Source of the DNA: DAOSEC01 sp035362935
Lineage (GTDB): Bacteria; Bacillota_I; Bacilli_A; ML615J-28; CAG-313
DNA length: 64,000 bases
NCBI GenBank assembly: GCA_035362935.1
Contig: DAOSEC010000008.1
Coordinates: forward strand, 1 to 64,000
Direction of reading: 5' to 3'
The position numbers and the translations under genes are program-made. Below are positions 44,276 to 54,403 of this stretch, one piece after another (position 1 is the first letter of the stretch; each line of letters begins with the position of its first letter). The notes under the pieces were generated by a model, which saw only the letters and a program-made list of their open reading frames with translations, did no database searches and was not told the DNA's origin.

Positions 44276-46123
44276 TCATAGCTTTCTTTGCTTTTGTATA
44301 GGTTTTTTCGAAAAGTTAGTGTGTTGTTGATGCGAACTCGGTGTAATTGGTCGAATTAAACAGTTTGGGCCATACCCAATTAAATCTTTACGATTTGCTT
44401 TCACAAGTGCATCATAAACAAGTTGATAATTTTTTGGATTTTTAAATTGCATCAAAGCTCGTTGCATTGCTTTTTCTTCCTTTGTGTCTGCAACATACAC
44501 AGGTTCTAGGGTTCTTGGATCCACTTTAGTGTAATACATACATGTTGCAAGTGTAGATGGAGTCGGATAGAAATCTTGTACCTGTTCGATGTATAGATTG
44601 TGTTTCTTGATGTATTCTGCAAGCATGATCGCATCCTTTAAAGTAGACCCCGGATGAGAACTCATCAAATATGGAACTAAGAATTGATTTTTATTGTGTT
44701 CTTTGTTGATTTTCTCATACTTTTGGACAAACGATTCATACAATTCAAAATTTGGTTTTTGCATATACTTCAAAACCTGATTGCTTACATGTTCTGGTGC
44801 GACTTTTAGTTGCCCCGAAATGTGGTGTTCCACAAGTTCGTGAAAAAACGTATCGTTTTTATCATACATCAAATAATCATATCGAATTCCGCTACGAATA
44901 AATACCTTTTTCACTTTATCTAATTTACGAACTGCTCTTAATATATCTAAATAATTGTCATGACTCACTTTTAAGTTCTTACAACGAACCGGATGCAAAC
45001 ATTCTTTACCAATGCATGCTCCTTTTTGTAGTTGTTTATCACATGCTGGATCGTAAAAGTTTGCCGTTGGACCACCAATGTCGTGGATGTACCCTTTGAA
45101 CTCTTTGTCATTGATGATTTTTTGTGCTTCTTCAACAACAGAATCTTTGCTTCTAGATTGCATGATTCTTCCTTGATGTTGTGTAATCGCACAAAAACTA
45201 CAACTTCCATAGCATCCACGATTCACCACTATGCTATGTCTAACTTCATCGATTGCAGGAATATGTTCTTTATAACTATAGTGATAATTTCGTTCATACG
45301 GAAGGCTATAAACCCAATCTAAGTATTCTTGATTGAGTGGTTCACTTGGTTTATTTTGAATAACATATATATCTTTGTATGGTTCTACTAATATTTTGCT
45401 TGTAAAGAAGTCATTATTTTGGTGTTGAATATAGAAACTTTTCGCATAATTTAACTTATCTGCTAATAATTCATCATAACTGGGTAGCATCACTTTGGAA
45501 TTAGGCAAGAATGTTTCATTCTTTGATTTCCATACCGTACCTTTGATGAAATTCAAATCTTTGATGCTCATGCCAGTGTTTAAGTAGTCAGCAATCTCAA
45601 CAATTGTCTTTTCGGCCATTCCATAAACCAACAAATCAGCACTTGCATCAAGTAGAATCGATCTTCTTAAACTGTTTTGAATATAGTCATAATGAGCAAG
45701 CCTACGCAAACTCGATTCAATACCACCAATAATAATCGCAGAATCAGAAAACAAGTTACGAACAATCTTACTATATGTAATGGTAGTTTTATCAGGGCGC
45801 TTCCCCATAACCCCACCTGGAGTATAATAATCTTTTTCACGTCTTCTTTTACTAGCTGTATAATGATTCACCATCGAATCTATGTTACCGGCTGTAATTA
45901 AAAATCCTAGCCTTGGTTTTCCAAATTGTTTAAATACGTTTGGATTATTGATGTCTGGTTGTGCAAGTATGGCTACTTTATAACCAAATGCTTCTAGTAC
46001 TCGTGATATAATGGCTGCACCGAATGAGGGATGATCGATATAAGCATCCCCACTGATTAATATAAAATCAACAAAATCCCAGTTTCGGTTGATAAGATCT
46101 TGCTTACAAATTGGTAAAAACAT
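44276..46123 (-). CDS. YgiQ-family radical SAM protein
   Basis: About 615 residues with the radical SAM cluster CYGSCSFCA (about residues 310-320), the N-terminal FLPICKQDL and the long YgiQ C-terminal half. YgiQ-type proteins are of uncertain function. ATG 46123 with GAGGTG upstream is preferred to the longer frame at 46300, which would run through the divergent promoter region. A promoter on the same strand lies at 46146-46174. Confidence 0.9.
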   Translation of the reverse strand: MFLPICKQDLINRNWDFVDFILISGDAYIDHPSFGAAIISRVLEAFGYKVAILAQPDINNPNVFKQFGKPRLGFLITAGNIDSMVNHYTASKRRREKDYYTPGGVMGKRPDKTTITYSKIVRNLFSDSAIIIGGIESSLRRLAHYDYIQNSLRRSILLDASADLLVYGMAEKTIVEIADYLNTGMSIKDLNFIKGTVWKSKNETFLPNSKVMLPSYDELLADKLNYAKSFYIQHQNNDFFTSKILVEPYKDIYVIQNKPSEPLNQEYLDWVYSLPYERNYHYSYKEHIPAIDEVRHSIVVNRGCYGSCSFCAITQHQGRIMQSRSKDSVVEEAQKIINDKEFKGYIHDIGGPTANFYDPACDKQLQKGACIGKECLHPVRCKNLKVSHDNYLDILRAVRKLDKVKKVFIRSGIRYDYLMYDKNDTFFHELVEHHISGQLKVAPEHVSNQVLKYMQKPNFELYESFVQKYEKINKEHNKNQFLVPYLMSSHPGSTLKDAIMLAEYIKKHNLYIEQVQDFYPTPSTLATCMYYTKVDPRTLEPVYVADTKEEKAMQRALMQFKNPKNYQLVYDALVKANRKDLIGYGPNCLIRPITPSSHQQHTNFSKKPIQKQRKL

Positions 46124-46145
46124 ATGACACCTCAATACAATGAAT

Positions 46146-46174
46146 ATAGTATCATAATCATTGGGTTTTTTCAA
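46146..46174 (-). promoter_or_regulatory. Promoter of the YgiQ-family gene
   Basis: Minus-strand TTGAAA (46169-46174), a 17-base spacer and TACTAT (46146-46151), about 25 bases before the start codon. Confidence 0.55.
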
Positions 46175-46235
46175 TCTATTCATAGAAGTTTGATAGAGGC
46201 AAAACAAGTAAACGTTTTTAATTGTGAATCTATCA

Positions 46236-46264
46236 TTTACTTGATTCTTAATATCGTGTATAAT
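46236..46264 (+). promoter_or_regulatory. Promoter of the Na/Pi cotransporter gene
   Basis: Plus-strand TTTACT (46236-46241), a 17-base spacer and TATAAT (46259-46264), with an AGGAGG site close downstream. It is divergent from the YgiQ gene promoter. Confidence 0.5.
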
Positions 46265-46298
46265 TACGTTGGAATTTATGAACCTGTAGGAGGTATCC

Positions 46299-47963
46299 AT
46301 GGGGATCTTACTAACGACGATTGATGTACAAAAAATGATCTTTTATATTTTAGGTGGGTTGGGTATTTTCTTATACGGCCTTCATCTAATGGGAGAATCA
46401 CTAAAAAATCTCGCTGGTGCTAAATTAAAAATACTTATTGAAAAAACAACTAACACCCCTTTAAAAGGAATTTTAATGGGGATTGCTATCACCGTATTAA
46501 TTCAATCTTCCTCTGGAACAACCGCATTAACCGTTGGATTAATTGGTGCAGGATTAATGACACTACCTCAAGCAATCGCTGTCATCATCGGTGCTAACAT
46601 TGGTACAACTGTAACCTCATTCTTAATCGGCCTAAAAATCGCAAATTATGCACTCCCGATGATCGGGGTTGGAGCGTTTGCAATCTTCTTCTCAAAACGA
46701 AAAAAAATATCCTTAATGGGAAGCGCTTTGATGGGATTTGGAATGTTATTTTTTGGATTAGAAATGATGGGTCAACAGCTAAAGGTGTTGACAACAATGG
46801 ATTTCTTTCAATCAACAATGATTACATTATCAACCCACCCTATATTAGGAGTATTAGTGGGTACCACCTTAACTGCACTTGTTCAATCATCAAGCGCATC
46901 TATTGGTATTTTACAAGAACTATACTCCACCGAAACGATTCCTCTGATTGCTGCAGTACCAATTCTTCTTGGATCAAACATCGGTACAACCATAACTGCA
47001 ATTCTTGCATCCATGGGTTCTTCCAAAGATGCAAAACGATCCGCTCTTGCCCATGTGTATTTTAATACCATAGGTACTTTAGCCTTCTTATTGTTCTTAA
47101 AACCATATACACAACTGTTCATTTGGATTGAACGTAACTATTTAGAGGCGGGAGACAAATTAACCATTGCCTTTGCACATATGGGGTTTAACATTATAAC
47201 AACCATTATTATGTTTTTCTTGATTAAATACCTTGTTTTAATAGTAGAAAAATCAATACCAAAATCACCGTCTGAAACATTTGTTGTATCGGTCGATCAG
47301 TTGAATCATAATTTAATTCAATCTGCTCCAATCCTTGCATTAGAAAATGTCAAAAAAGTGATTTCTGATATGGGATGCTCGGTGCTTAAGATGTTTAAGA
47401 TTACCAAAGATTATATCAATGCAGATGTTCATAAGTATTTCGAAGATATTACTATTCTTGAAAACATTACAGATACCTACGATAATAAGTGTCACGATTA
47501 TCTTGTAAAATTAAGTGGTCAATCTTTATCAAAGGAAGAACAACATTTGCAATCCATTTGTTTTGATACTATTCGTGATTTTGAACGTATCGCAGACCAT
47601 TGTTTAAACATTGCACAATTCATGAATGACCGCTATGAAAATAAGGTCGTCGTTAATAAAGATGTGTTAGAAGATTTAAACACCATGGTTGATTCATTAT
47701 CCGATATGCTTGTTGATGCAATCACAGCTTTCCAAGAATTTGACAAACGAAAAGCAGAGTTTGTTTTAGAAAAAGAACCACTCATTGATATGATGGAGAA
47801 GAAGTATCGAAAAGCACATTTAAAACTCGTTAGTGATGGTGTCATTAGCACAGTAGATTTACACTTTGTTGATATCTTAGCGAATCTCGAACGAATCGGA
47901 GATCACGCAGAAAACATCGCAGAGAATGTATTAAACGAAAGCATTCACGACATAGAAGACTAA
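46299..47963 (+). CDS. Na/Pi cotransporter family protein (NptA) with PhoU-like domain
   Basis: A 554-residue protein. The first half (about 330 residues) has two repeats with the QSSS motif (IQSSSGTTA near residue 67 and VQSSSASIG near residue 199), typical of the NptA/PNaS family. The second half is helical and PhoU-like with EIxxFERIADHC- and NLERIGDHAENI-type motifs. It should import phosphate or export it under high load. The strong AGGAGGT ribosome site decides the start. Phosphate release from nucleic acids could be handled here. One of only three plus-strand genes. Confidence 0.92.
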   Translation: MGILLTTIDVQKMIFYILGGLGIFLYGLHLMGESLKNLAGAKLKILIEKTTNTPLKGILMGIAITVLIQSSSGTTALTVGLIGAGLMTLPQAIAVIIGANIGTTVTSFLIGLKIANYALPMIGVGAFAIFFSKRKKISLMGSALMGFGMLFFGLEMMGQQLKVLTTMDFFQSTMITLSTHPILGVLVGTTLTALVQSSSASIGILQELYSTETIPLIAAVPILLGSNIGTTITAILASMGSSKDAKRSALAHVYFNTIGTLAFLLFLKPYTQLFIWIERNYLEAGDKLTIAFAHMGFNIITTIIMFFLIKYLVLIVEKSIPKSPSETFVVSVDQLNHNLIQSAPILALENVKKVISDMGCSVLKMFKITKDYINADVHKYFEDITILENITDTYDNKCHDYLVKLSGQSLSKEEQHLQSICFDTIRDFERIADHCLNIAQFMNDRYENKVVVNKDVLEDLNTMVDSLSDMLVDAITAFQEFDKRKAEFVLEKEPLIDMMEKKYRKAHLKLVSDGVISTVDLHFVDILANLERIGDHAENIAENVLNESIHDIED

Positions 47964-47974
47964 AATATATATAT

Positions 47975-48010
47975 AAAACCGACTCTTATTAATAAAGAGT
48001 CGGTTTTTTT
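47975..48010. terminator. Bidirectional terminator between convergent genes
   Basis: A 13-pair AAAACCGACTCTT/AAGAGTCGGTTTT stem with a six-to-seven base loop, T7 on the plus strand and TTTT on the minus, serves both the plus-strand cotransporter and the minus-strand ABC gene stop at 48012. Confidence 0.88.
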
Positions 48011-48011
48011 A

Positions 48012-50279
48012 TTATCTTCTTAAGGCATCAATTGGTGGTTTTTTAGCAGCTTTAGAAGCTGGAATTAATCCACCTAGTATCGCAATCACAATACTACCAA
48101 TAATTGCATTGATTACTGATGATACTTTTAAATATAAGAATGTTCCATCGTTGTATGGGAACGAACTTGAGATAACGTCTCCAAAATGCTTATAAATCAG
48201 TGTGTCACCAAATGCCATTAAGACAAGAGTGAATATTACACTCATGATTCCAGCAAGAAGGCCAATCATTGCAGTTTCAGAAACAAAGATATTTTTGATA
48301 TCTGTTTTAGTTGCACCAAGGCTTCTTAACAATCCGATTTCTCGCTTTCGTTCCAAAATCGAAATATAAAGTACCATGATTAACATGATAATTGCTGTTA
48401 TTAAAGCAACTCCGACAATTAAACTAATACCAAACTGAATAATGTGTGTAATAATTTTAATTAGTAGTTGCCACTCTCCATTCACATTTCCTTGTTCTCT
48501 AACTGCGATGCCAGCATTTTCAAGTTTTGTAATAATGGATGTTTTTTGATTAATTTTGTTTTGAAATAAATATGCTACATATGAATTTGAACTATAGTCA
48601 AAAGTTTTATTGTTAAAATAAACTACGCCTTCTTCTGTGAAATATAGTTCTGCATTTTGTGGAGAACTTATAACCCCTACAATCGTGTATGCTTTCATCG
48701 AAACAATTTTGTCTGCTTCATACCAACCATACCGATCTATGTTTGCTTTCACATGGTATGTTTCGTTTTGATAAACCTCCAATGTACAAACAACAATTTC
48801 ATAATTTTTTGTCATTAAAATCGGTGTGCCAAAGATTTCTAGTGCCCATTGCATATTTTGTTCTTTGGTTCCATACTTTACTTCATCGATGTTATCAATA
48901 TCATAAACAATACTACAACTATTATAATGAATTGGATCATTACTTCTATAATCAAAGTCTGGTTTCAACTCATCTACAAAATATATTGGTTGATCTTTCA
49001 CAATTTGCCACAACTGTTCAACTGGTAATGTATATTGCTTGGTTAGTTGTCTTGCCATATTTGGACTTATCACAACCTCAGTATCTGATATTGGCATACG
49101 ACCATCTTCAATGAGTTCCTTGCTTCGCCCTAGATAGTCAATATTACTCGGCACAACTTTATAATTATTGGCCATTGCAATATCCGTCATTGTAGACTGT
49201 TCTAGAGGTTTGCTTGAATAAATAAATGATGTTCGTTTGTATTGATAGATTTCATCGATTTCAGGAATCAGTTGTTTTATCTTTTGATAGGATGAACTCA
49301 TATCTTGTTGTGGAGTTGGATTGTAATAATTTGTGGATGTCTCCTCTACTTCTAAAAATAGTTCTGGAGAACGCAAAATTTGATTTTGTTCAGCATCAAT
49401 TTCTCTACGAATTCCACTTCCAACAGTATCAATTGCTAATAATCCGGTTAGTCCGATTGATAACCCTAGGGCAATCAGTAGTGTTCTCCATTTTCGATTC
49501 ATTATGTTTCGAAAAGCTAGTCGGAAACTATCCATAAATCCGAATTTTGTTTTTTCTATTTTTGATTTTAATTCTACTTTTACTTTTTGATTTGAAGATG
49601 ATTCCCCTTTGGAATCAGATGTAATCACACCATCATCTAATCGTATTACTCTATCCGCATAACTGTTAGCAATTTTTTTGTTATGCGTTACGATGATTAC
49701 AAGCTTATCTTTGCTTATCTCTTTGATTAGATTCATCACTTCATCACTTGTCTTTGAATCAAGTGCACCAGTTGGTTCGTCTGCCATAATAATGTCAGGG
49801 TTATTGATTAAAGCTCGTGCAATCGCAACTCTTTGGCGTTGCCCACCTGATAGTTTTTTAGGTGTTTTGTGTAAATGATCTTTTAATCCAAATTGAACTA
49901 GTAAGTCCGTTGCTTTTTGCATACATTCGTGTTGCGTGATTCCTTGAAGTTTGGATGCAAGTGCGACGTTTTCCACAATATTTAAATTATCAAGTAGATT
50001 ATATTGTTGAAATACAAATCCGATTTTATGATTGCGAAAATAATCCCACTCATCGTCTTTGAATTTTGTTGTGATTTTGCCATCTATAACCATATCACCG
50101 CTTGATGGTTCATCTAATCCACCAATGATATTTAGAAGTGTTGTTTTCCCGCATCCTGATGGTCCAAGAATCGCAACAAACTCGCCACGATCTAGTTCTA
50201 AATTAATTCCTTTTAACGCATGAAATCCAATGTTGTTGGTACGATATATTTTGTGAATATCTACAAGTTTAATTAACAT
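48012..50279 (-). CDS. ABC transporter with fused ATPase and FtsX-like permease (MacB-like), copy A
   Basis: 755 residues: ATPase (about 1-230) with GPSGCGKTT, LSGGQRQRVAIARAL and IIMADEPTGALD, then a hydrophobic segment near 270-290, a long outer domain (about 290-620) and three hydrophobic segments at 635-745 of the FtsX type. MacB-type pumps move substrates such as antibiotics, lipids or peptides by mechanical work. Fused ATPase-permease polypeptides are unusual for Firmicutes-type pairs, which are normally split. It follows its paralogue by eight bases. Confidence 0.88.
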   Translation of the reverse strand: MLIKLVDIHKIYRTNNIGFHALKGINLELDRGEFVAILGPSGCGKTTLLNIIGGLDEPSSGDMVIDGKITTKFKDDEWDYFRNHKIGFVFQQYNLLDNLNIVENVALASKLQGITQHECMQKATDLLVQFGLKDHLHKTPKKLSGGQRQRVAIARALINNPDIIMADEPTGALDSKTSDEVMNLIKEISKDKLVIIVTHNKKIANSYADRVIRLDDGVITSDSKGESSSNQKVKVELKSKIEKTKFGFMDSFRLAFRNIMNRKWRTLLIALGLSIGLTGLLAIDTVGSGIRREIDAEQNQILRSPELFLEVEETSTNYYNPTPQQDMSSSYQKIKQLIPEIDEIYQYKRTSFIYSSKPLEQSTMTDIAMANNYKVVPSNIDYLGRSKELIEDGRMPISDTEVVISPNMARQLTKQYTLPVEQLWQIVKDQPIYFVDELKPDFDYRSNDPIHYNSCSIVYDIDNIDEVKYGTKEQNMQWALEIFGTPILMTKNYEIVVCTLEVYQNETYHVKANIDRYGWYEADKIVSMKAYTIVGVISSPQNAELYFTEEGVVYFNNKTFDYSSNSYVAYLFQNKINQKTSIITKLENAGIAVREQGNVNGEWQLLIKIITHIIQFGISLIVGVALITAIIMLIMVLYISILERKREIGLLRSLGATKTDIKNIFVSETAMIGLLAGIMSVIFTLVLMAFGDTLIYKHFGDVISSSFPYNDGTFLYLKVSSVINAIIGSIVIAILGGLIPASKAAKKPPIDALRR

Positions 50280-50287
50280 ATCATCAC

Positions 50288-52279
50288 CTACTCATTTCTC
50301 AATGCATCAATCGCTTTTAAGTTTGATGCTTGAATTGCTGGAATTAATCCACATAGAATACTATATAGGGTTGCTACTACAAAAATGATAGCTACTACAA
50401 CAACATTCACTTGAATGATTTGCATATTTGAACCAAGTCCTACCATATCAGATACCATACCGCCTAATCCGTTAGAAAAAGAACGGTTGACAAATTGCCC
50501 GATGATAAACGATACTGCGAATGCAAATACTGTGCTAACAAATCCGATTAATCCAGATTCAAATATGAACAAACTTTGAATGTTGCTTTTTCTTGCTCCT
50601 AGGGCATTTAAAATACCAATTTCTTTCGTGCGCTCAATGACCGATATATACATGATTAGTCCAATTAAGATACCTGATACAATTAGTGATAGGCTTGAAA
50701 TAATAGTTAATACCGTTTGTGCAATGGATAAAAATTGTTTGATTTCTCGAACAGTGTTTTCGAACATGTTATATATTACAATACCATGATCATCTAGCAG
50801 GGTTGTTTGAATTCTAGATTTTAATTCATCCGTATCGTTATCCAAATAAATTACAATAGTTCCACTAACTATTTGTTGATAATCATCTTGTATGTTAATG
50901 TGATTTAACACATCTTGTTCTGTTGATAAAACACTTACACTTTGCATATCCAAAACACCAACAACTTTATATGTAATGGTTTCGGATAATCCCCATGTGG
51001 GTTCGCCTGTAATTGGGTTGACAGAGGTTACGTTTCGAAGTGTAATTGATATGTTTGGATTTTCACTAATGCGATTATAAAGCTCTCTCGTTGGGATGGT
51101 TCCAGTTGTTGCATAAAACTTATTTGCAAGCCCAGCTGAAACAATGATTTCGTTTGGTTGAGCTGGATATGCTCCAATTAAAAACGCATTTAAAGAAAAA
51201 TTACTGCGTTTTGTTGGAATGGTTGTAATCGATGTTTCCACCTCTTCTCCAACGCTACGTTTTACAACAACATTTTGAACCACAAATTGATTTAGTGTTT
51301 CATCAATTCCATCAATTTGTTTTATTGTATTTCTTTTTTCTTCCGTCATTTCTTGCATATTAACGACTTGATATTCATTCGGTGGAACAACTTGAGAAAT
51401 TGATCCTATAATATTATTTTCCAAGCCAAACAACATAAAGGACAATAAGAAAAATGTAATCATACCAATTGACATAGTTATGCTTGTAAATAGGGTTCTC
51501 ATAGCCCTAGTTCTTAAATTGTTAGCGGCAAATTTTGCTGCCATGCTTAAGTTCATCTTTGGTCTTTTTTGATCTAAATGTCTTGAACCTTGCTTTTCAA
51601 CTAGAACAACTTGATTTGAATCACTCACAATTTCTCCATCATGTAATCGAATGATTCGGTTCGCATACGTGTTTGCAATTTCCTCTTCATGAGTAACCAT
51701 AATGACAATCTTGTCTTTTGCTAATGTTTTCAAGATTCGCATTATGATTTCGCTCGTTTCGGAATCAAGAGCACCCGTTGGTTCATCAGCCATTATAATT
51801 AACGGATCAGTGACTAAACTTCTTGCGATGGACACGCGTTGTTGTTGCCCACCACTAATCTCACCAGGTCGTTTATAAAGATGTTTTTTCAGCCCAACAA
51901 TTTCTAATTGTTCGATTGCTTTTTTGCGAGCTATTGATTTTTTCATTCCTTGAAGAAGAAGTGGTAACTCAACGTTCTCTACTAAGTTAAGATGATTGAT
52001 CAAGTTAAATTCTTGAAAGACAAATCCAATGTAATAGTTACGATAAATAGCATAGTCTTTGCTGGTAAAATGTTTTGTTGAAGTTTCTTCGATAATAATC
52101 TCACCACTATCGATTTTGTCTAATCCACTAATGACATTAAGTAGTGTACTTTTCCCACTACCCGATTCACCAAGAACTGCTACAAATTCTCCTGGTTTGA
52201 TTGTCATGTTTATGTTTTTTAGTGCGTGAAAATCAACTGGTCCATAATATGTTTTATTTACGTTTTTTAGTGTCAGCAT
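50288..52279 (-). CDS. ABC transporter with fused ATPase and FtsX-like permease (MacB-like), copy B
   Basis: 663 residues with the same architecture: GESGSGKST, ISGGQQQRVSIARSL, IIMADEPTGALD, a first hydrophobic segment near 262-282, an outer domain about 90 residues shorter than in copy A, and three C-terminal hydrophobic segments. It is likely that A and B form a heterodimer. The strong AAGGAGG site is close before the start. The pair forms one transcript, with the start near 52279. Confidence 0.88.
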   Translation of the reverse strand: MLTLKNVNKTYYGPVDFHALKNINMTIKPGEFVAVLGESGSGKSTLLNVISGLDKIDSGEIIIEETSTKHFTSKDYAIYRNYYIGFVFQEFNLINHLNLVENVELPLLLQGMKKSIARKKAIEQLEIVGLKKHLYKRPGEISGGQQQRVSIARSLVTDPLIIMADEPTGALDSETSEIIMRILKTLAKDKIVIMVTHEEEIANTYANRIIRLHDGEIVSDSNQVVLVEKQGSRHLDQKRPKMNLSMAAKFAANNLRTRAMRTLFTSITMSIGMITFFLLSFMLFGLENNIIGSISQVVPPNEYQVVNMQEMTEEKRNTIKQIDGIDETLNQFVVQNVVVKRSVGEEVETSITTIPTKRSNFSLNAFLIGAYPAQPNEIIVSAGLANKFYATTGTIPTRELYNRISENPNISITLRNVTSVNPITGEPTWGLSETITYKVVGVLDMQSVSVLSTEQDVLNHINIQDDYQQIVSGTIVIYLDNDTDELKSRIQTTLLDDHGIVIYNMFENTVREIKQFLSIAQTVLTIISSLSLIVSGILIGLIMYISVIERTKEIGILNALGARKSNIQSLFIFESGLIGFVSTVFAFAVSFIIGQFVNRSFSNGLGGMVSDMVGLGSNMQIIQVNVVVVAIIFVVATLYSILCGLIPAIQASNLKAIDALRNE

Positions 52280-52335
52280 AGAAGCCTCCTTAGTTTCTTA
52301 GATTATACACGTTATGCTTCCTTTTTACAACCTTA

Positions 52336-52367
52336 AATAAAAATGAGGGGTGTTATTTCACCCCTCA
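52336..52367 (-). terminator. Intrinsic terminator of the band-7/NfeD unit
   Basis: A TGAGGGGTG/CACCCCTCA stem with a six-base loop, followed by TTTTTATTT on the minus strand, begins eleven bases after the stop at 52378. Confidence 0.85.
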
Positions 52368-52377
52368 CAATTCGTTA

Positions 52378-53313
52378 TTATTTTTTTGTCACTTCTGTTG
52401 GATCTGCTATCATTTCTTTCGCGGAAACGATTAATCCAGCAAGAGATTGAATTTCAGATGGGATAATAATTTTTGTTGCTTGTCCTTTAGAAACTTCTGC
52501 TAAAGCATCTAGTGCTTTGATTTGAAGAGCTGCTTTACTTGGTACTGATTTATTAATCATTTGAATACCATCAGCAGTTGCTTGTTGAACTTTTAGAATT
52601 GCTTCAGCTTCCCCTTCGGCAACCAATACTTGTACAGCTTTCTTCGCTTCTGCCTCTAAAATTTGAGCTGCTTTAAACCCTTCAGCTTTTAAAATTTGAG
52701 ATTGTTTTTCCCCTTCAGCAATTAAGATCGCTTGACGTTTTTCACGTTCTGCACGCATTTGTTTTTCCATTGCGTCGCGAATATCTTTTGGCGGAATAAT
52801 GTTTTTAACTTCAACACGAATAACTCTTAATCCCCATGGATCTGTTGCTTCATCTAGAATGATTCGCATTTTTCCATTGATAAGTTCGCGGCTTGTTAAT
52901 GCTTGGTCCAAATCAATTTCCCCTATAATGTTACGTAATGTGGTTGCAGTTAAGTTTTCCAAAGCTCTGTTTGGATTTTCAACACCATATAAATATAATT
53001 TTGGATCACTGATTTGATAATAAACAACGGTGTCAATTTGCATTGTTACGTTATCTTTTGTGATAACTGGTTGTGGGTCAAAGTCATGTACTTGTTCCTT
53101 TAAAGATACTCGTTTGACTTCTCTGTCAATAAATGGAATTAACCAATGAATTCCTGTACCCCATGTTTGGTGGTATCTACCCAATCGTTCAATAATGTAC
53201 GCTTGAGCTTGTCTAACAATACGAATACTTGATAGAGCGATGATTACTGCTAATATTAATAGAATAATAAATATTACAGCAATAATTTCTCCTGCAGCTA
53301 AAAATAAATTCAT
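52378..53313 (-). CDS. SPFH/band-7 protein (QmcA/paraslipin type)
   Basis: A 311-residue protein with one N-terminal membrane segment (about 8-30), the SPFH domain (starts RQAQAYIIERLGRYHQT) and a long helical C-terminal half rich in Ala, Glu and Lys. QmcA-type proteins form membrane oligomers that organise lipids or control proteases. The adjoining NfeD gene is a typical partner. Confidence 0.93.
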   Translation of the reverse strand: MNLFLAAGEIIAVIFIILLILAVIIALSSIRIVRQAQAYIIERLGRYHQTWGTGIHWLIPFIDREVKRVSLKEQVHDFDPQPVITKDNVTMQIDTVVYYQISDPKLYLYGVENPNRALENLTATTLRNIIGEIDLDQALTSRELINGKMRIILDEATDPWGLRVIRVEVKNIIPPKDIRDAMEKQMRAEREKRQAILIAEGEKQSQILKAEGFKAAQILEAEAKKAVQVLVAEGEAEAILKVQQATADGIQMINKSVPSKAALQIKALDALAEVSKGQATKIIIPSEIQSLAGLIVSAKEMIADPTEVTKK

Positions 53314-53335
53314 AAATTTCTCTCCTCCTATTTAT

Positions 53336-53809
53336 TTATTCTTTTTTTAACCAAATTTTTTCGTCTTGATCCACTTTTGAAACCAATAACTTGATTCCAA
53401 CAATGTCTTGAACCACGACTTTTGTTCCAACAGGAATGATTTCTTCTGATGAAGAAAATGCAATCCATTTTGAATTGTCAACCAAAACTTCACCTCTTCC
53501 ACCTACAGGAACATCAACGGTAATAGTACCTATCATTCCTACGAAGCGGTCGGCATTAGTTTTAATAACTGTTTTATCCATAAAGCGTTTGGTCATTGGG
53601 CGAGTTAATACAATTAATACCAATGATACCGCAATAAAGATTCCTATCTGCATAACTACATTCTGATCTAGTGCTGCTGCAATCAAAGCTCCGATTGCAC
53701 CGACAGAAAACCATATAGTTACCATATCTGCTGTTTCAAATTCAATTACAATTGTTGCAATTAATACAAGTGACCATATTACGATCATTAATATTTGCAT
53801 TGTTGACAT
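53336..53809 (-). CDS. NfeD family membrane protein
   Basis: A 157-residue protein with four hydrophobic segments in the first half and a small OB-fold domain (about 85-150: VGMIGTITVDVPVGGRGEVLVD). NfeD proteins accompany band-7 proteins. The gene overlaps the stop of the upstream unknown gene by one base (TAATG). Confidence 0.9.
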   Translation of the reverse strand: MSTMQILMIVIWSLVLIATIVIEFETADMVTIWFSVGAIGALIAAALDQNVVMQIGIFIAVSLVLIVLTRPMTKRFMDKTVIKTNADRFVGMIGTITVDVPVGGRGEVLVDNSKWIAFSSSEEIIPVGTKVVVQDIVGIKLLVSKVDQDEKIWLKKE

Positions 53810-54189
53810 TATGCATCGTCTCCCTTCAAATCGACTATAAGCATCTTTTCAGCTGGATGCCATGTTGCTTTAAACTTATAGTTTGGTTCCTTTGTAAAAT
53901 CAAACTTCGTAAATTGCGAAATTTCATTTACAACCTTCTTCCCATTTATTCTACCATAACTTGGTTTAATTGCAACATCATGTATACTATTTTTATCAAT
54001 ATCACCACGAAGTGCTTCTTCTTTGTTAATGTTCTTGATGATAAGTCGTTTGTTTGACCTATCTAATCCCACTAAAACAGCATAAGCATCTACGAAATAT
54101 GTCGAAGCGACTTTGTTCAATGTGATGTTTGTGTCATAGAAGGTAACCATACCACCTTCATCTTTTCGATAAATCCAATCTATTTTCAT
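53809..54189 (-). CDS. Unknown protein linked to the NfeD/band-7 pair
   Basis: A 126-residue soluble protein, mainly beta, with no hydrophobic segment. Of note are DEGGMVTFYDTNITLNK near residues 10-26 and TWHPAEKMLIVDL near the end. No family recognised. Coupling to nfeD in TAATG makes a functional link likely. It could be a PH- or lipocalin-like lipid binder, which is a guess. Start ATG has AAAGGGG upstream. Confidence 0.6.
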   Translation of the reverse strand: MKIDWIYRKDEGGMVTFYDTNITLNKVASTYFVDAYAVLVGLDRSNKRLIIKNINKEEALRGDIDKNSIHDVAIKPSYGRINGKKVVNEISQFTKFDFTKEPNYKFKATWHPAEKMLIVDLKGDDA

Positions 54190-54346
54190 TTTCCATTACC
54201 CCTTTCGATTCTATTATATCACTAATTTTTGAATATGCAAGAGTTTTGTAAAATATTTTTGAATTATTTTGAATTTTTGTATTGATTAAATTTTTGCTGC
54301 TTCTTCTCAATTCTACTTTGTTTTCTTTCTACAAAATAAAAAATAG

Positions 54347-54375
54347 TTGAAATAAATACTTGGAGGTGTTATAAT
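54347..54375 (+). promoter_or_regulatory. Promoter of the orphan exported protein gene
   Basis: Plus-strand TTGAAA (54347-54352), 17-base spacer and TATAAT (54370-54375). The ~210-base gap from 54190 otherwise is very AT-rich with no other feature seen. Confidence 0.75.
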
Positions 54376-54403
54376 ACCTTAGAAAACTTTGGAGGTCATC
54401 ATT

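Noticed and set aside
46124..46300. 59-codon N-terminal extension of the YgiQ gene
   Set aside because: It would run across divergent promoters, and the conserved start with GAGGTG is at 46123.
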